Below, one piece after another: positions 6,212 to 6,759 of a stretch of DNA of 6,759 nucleotides; within the stretch, counting starts at the first letter, position 1, and every line of letters begins with the position of its first letter. The stretch spans positions 1 to 6,759 of the forward strand of contig JAQGJF010000604.1 in NCBI GenBank assembly GCA_028290765.1, read 5' to 3'. A program made the translations under genes and the position numbers. The stretch is from Tardiphaga sp. GTDB taxonomy: Bacteria > Pseudomonadota > Alphaproteobacteria > Rhizobiales > Xanthobacteraceae. The notes beneath the pieces are model-generated. The model searched no databases, was not told where the DNA came from, and saw only the letters and a list, made by a program, of their open reading frames with translations.

Positions 6212-6759
6212 GCGATGGCCGCCACCGCAGGCACCGCGGCCGGCCTGTTGCCGCTGCGCGAGGAGATCGCGATCTTCCCGGGCCCCGCGGCGCTCGACGG
6301 CTCGCCGAGTTGGACCCTGCACGACCCGTCGAGCAATCGCTTCTATCGCCTCGGCTGGCGCGAATTCGAAATGCTGTCGCGCTGGGATTCAGGCTCCGTC
6401 GCGGCGCTCACCGAACGGGTCGAAACCGAAACCACGCTGCACCTCGAGAAGGAAGACGTCGACGACCTGGTTCGTTTCCTGTTTGCGTTCGATTTGTTGC
6501 GCGCCACCAGCCCCGAGGCCACCGCCAATCTGGTCAAGAAGGCCGAGCGCCAGCGCGGCAGCTGGGGCAAATGGCTGCTGCACAATTATCTGTTCATCCG
6601 GATTCCGCTGCTGCGGCCGGATCGCTTTCTCGACCTGACCTATCCTTATCTGCGCTGGATATTCACCGCGCCGGTTGCCTTGCTGATCGTCGCGATCGGA
6701 CTGGTCGGGCTGGTCCGTGTCGGGCGGCAGTGGGACGTGTTTCTCGGCACCTTCGTCGA
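6209..6759 (+). CDS. PqqD-like/M50 metalloprotease-type membrane protein (3' partial)
   Basis: 183 complete codons are visible and the frame runs off the window. ATG 6209 shares its A with the adaptor's TGA (TGATG at 6207-6211), implying translational coupling; GTGGG at 6198-6202 is a possible ribosome binding site, and ATG 6215 is an alternative start. Residues about 15-100 resemble a PqqD-like winged-helix peptide-binding domain (WTLHDPSSNRFYRLGW, FEMLSRWDSGS, EKEDVDDLVRFLFAFDLL). A basic helical linker follows, then FIRIPLLRPDRFLDLTYPYL and a first membrane segment at about 150-170. This layout, including the IRIPLxRPDRFL signature, is what I recall from the N-termini of 'putative peptide zinc metalloprotease' (M50, YydH-like) proteins paired with HlyD adaptors. 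The catalytic HExxH motif should come soon after the window end and is not seen here, so protease function is inferred. Confidence 0.82.
   Translation, partial: MAMAATAGTAAGLLPLREEIAIFPGPAALDGSPSWTLHDPSSNRFYRLGWREFEMLSRWDSGSVAALTERVETETTLHLEKEDVDDLVRFLFAFDLLRATSPEATANLVKKAERQRGSWGKWLLHNYLFIRIPLLRPDRFLDLTYPYLRWIFTAPVALLIVAIGLVGLVRVGRQWDVFLGTFV

Noticed and set aside
1..6759. tRNA, rRNA, insertion sequence or integrase signatures
   Set aside because: No transposase or integrase motif, terminal inverted repeat or tRNA-like cloverleaf was noticed, and almost all bases are explained by the three + strand genes.

Overview
This GC-rich window (mid-60s % by eye) comes from a bacterial genome. Codon choice, strong third-position G/C bias and protein style suggest an alphaproteobacterium, most likely a Bradyrhizobium/Rhodopseudomonas-type Rhizobiales; this is a judgement by style, not a database match. 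Everything lies on the + strand and looks like one transcription unit of at least three genes. Only about 113 bp is non-coding.

Region 1 (1-4731) is the 3' part of a giant, cysteine-free, repetitive surface or secreted protein whose start lies outside the window. Its 1576 visible residues run in order: end of one Ig-like unit, a complete Big_9/VCBS-like unit, three longer Ig/cadherin-like units, five tandem cadherin-like units (four of exactly 303 bp, one of 309 bp), a second Big_9-like unit, another long unit, a Gly/Ser/Pro linker, a putative-Ig (He_PIG-like) domain with an internal insertion, and a short C-terminal tail. No RTX nonapeptide repeats (GGxGxDxxx) are visible.

Region 2 (4732-4844) is the only intergenic gap. 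It holds a perfect 8-bp GC hairpin without a T-tract and two tiny reading frames, each with an ATGA overlap: one overlaps the stop of the giant gene, the other the start of the next gene.

Region 3 (4845-6209) encodes a 454-residue membrane-anchored HlyD-type periplasmic adaptor with a GAF-like domain on its cytoplasmic N-terminus. Region 4 (6209 to the window end) begins a PqqD-like/M50 metalloprotease-type membrane protein. Its start codon shares a base with the adaptor's stop codon (TGATG), so the two are probably translationally coupled. The window ends just after its first membrane segment, before the expected HExxH motif.

Taken together, a giant Ca-binding-type adhesin-like protein is followed by a sensor-fused adaptor and a PqqD-M50 membrane protein. 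This reads as a dedicated export, processing or display module for the giant protein. No ABC ATPase, TolC or classical RTX signal is present within the window, so the mechanism would differ from textbook type I secretion unless those parts lie outside. That non-canonical module is the most interesting content here.
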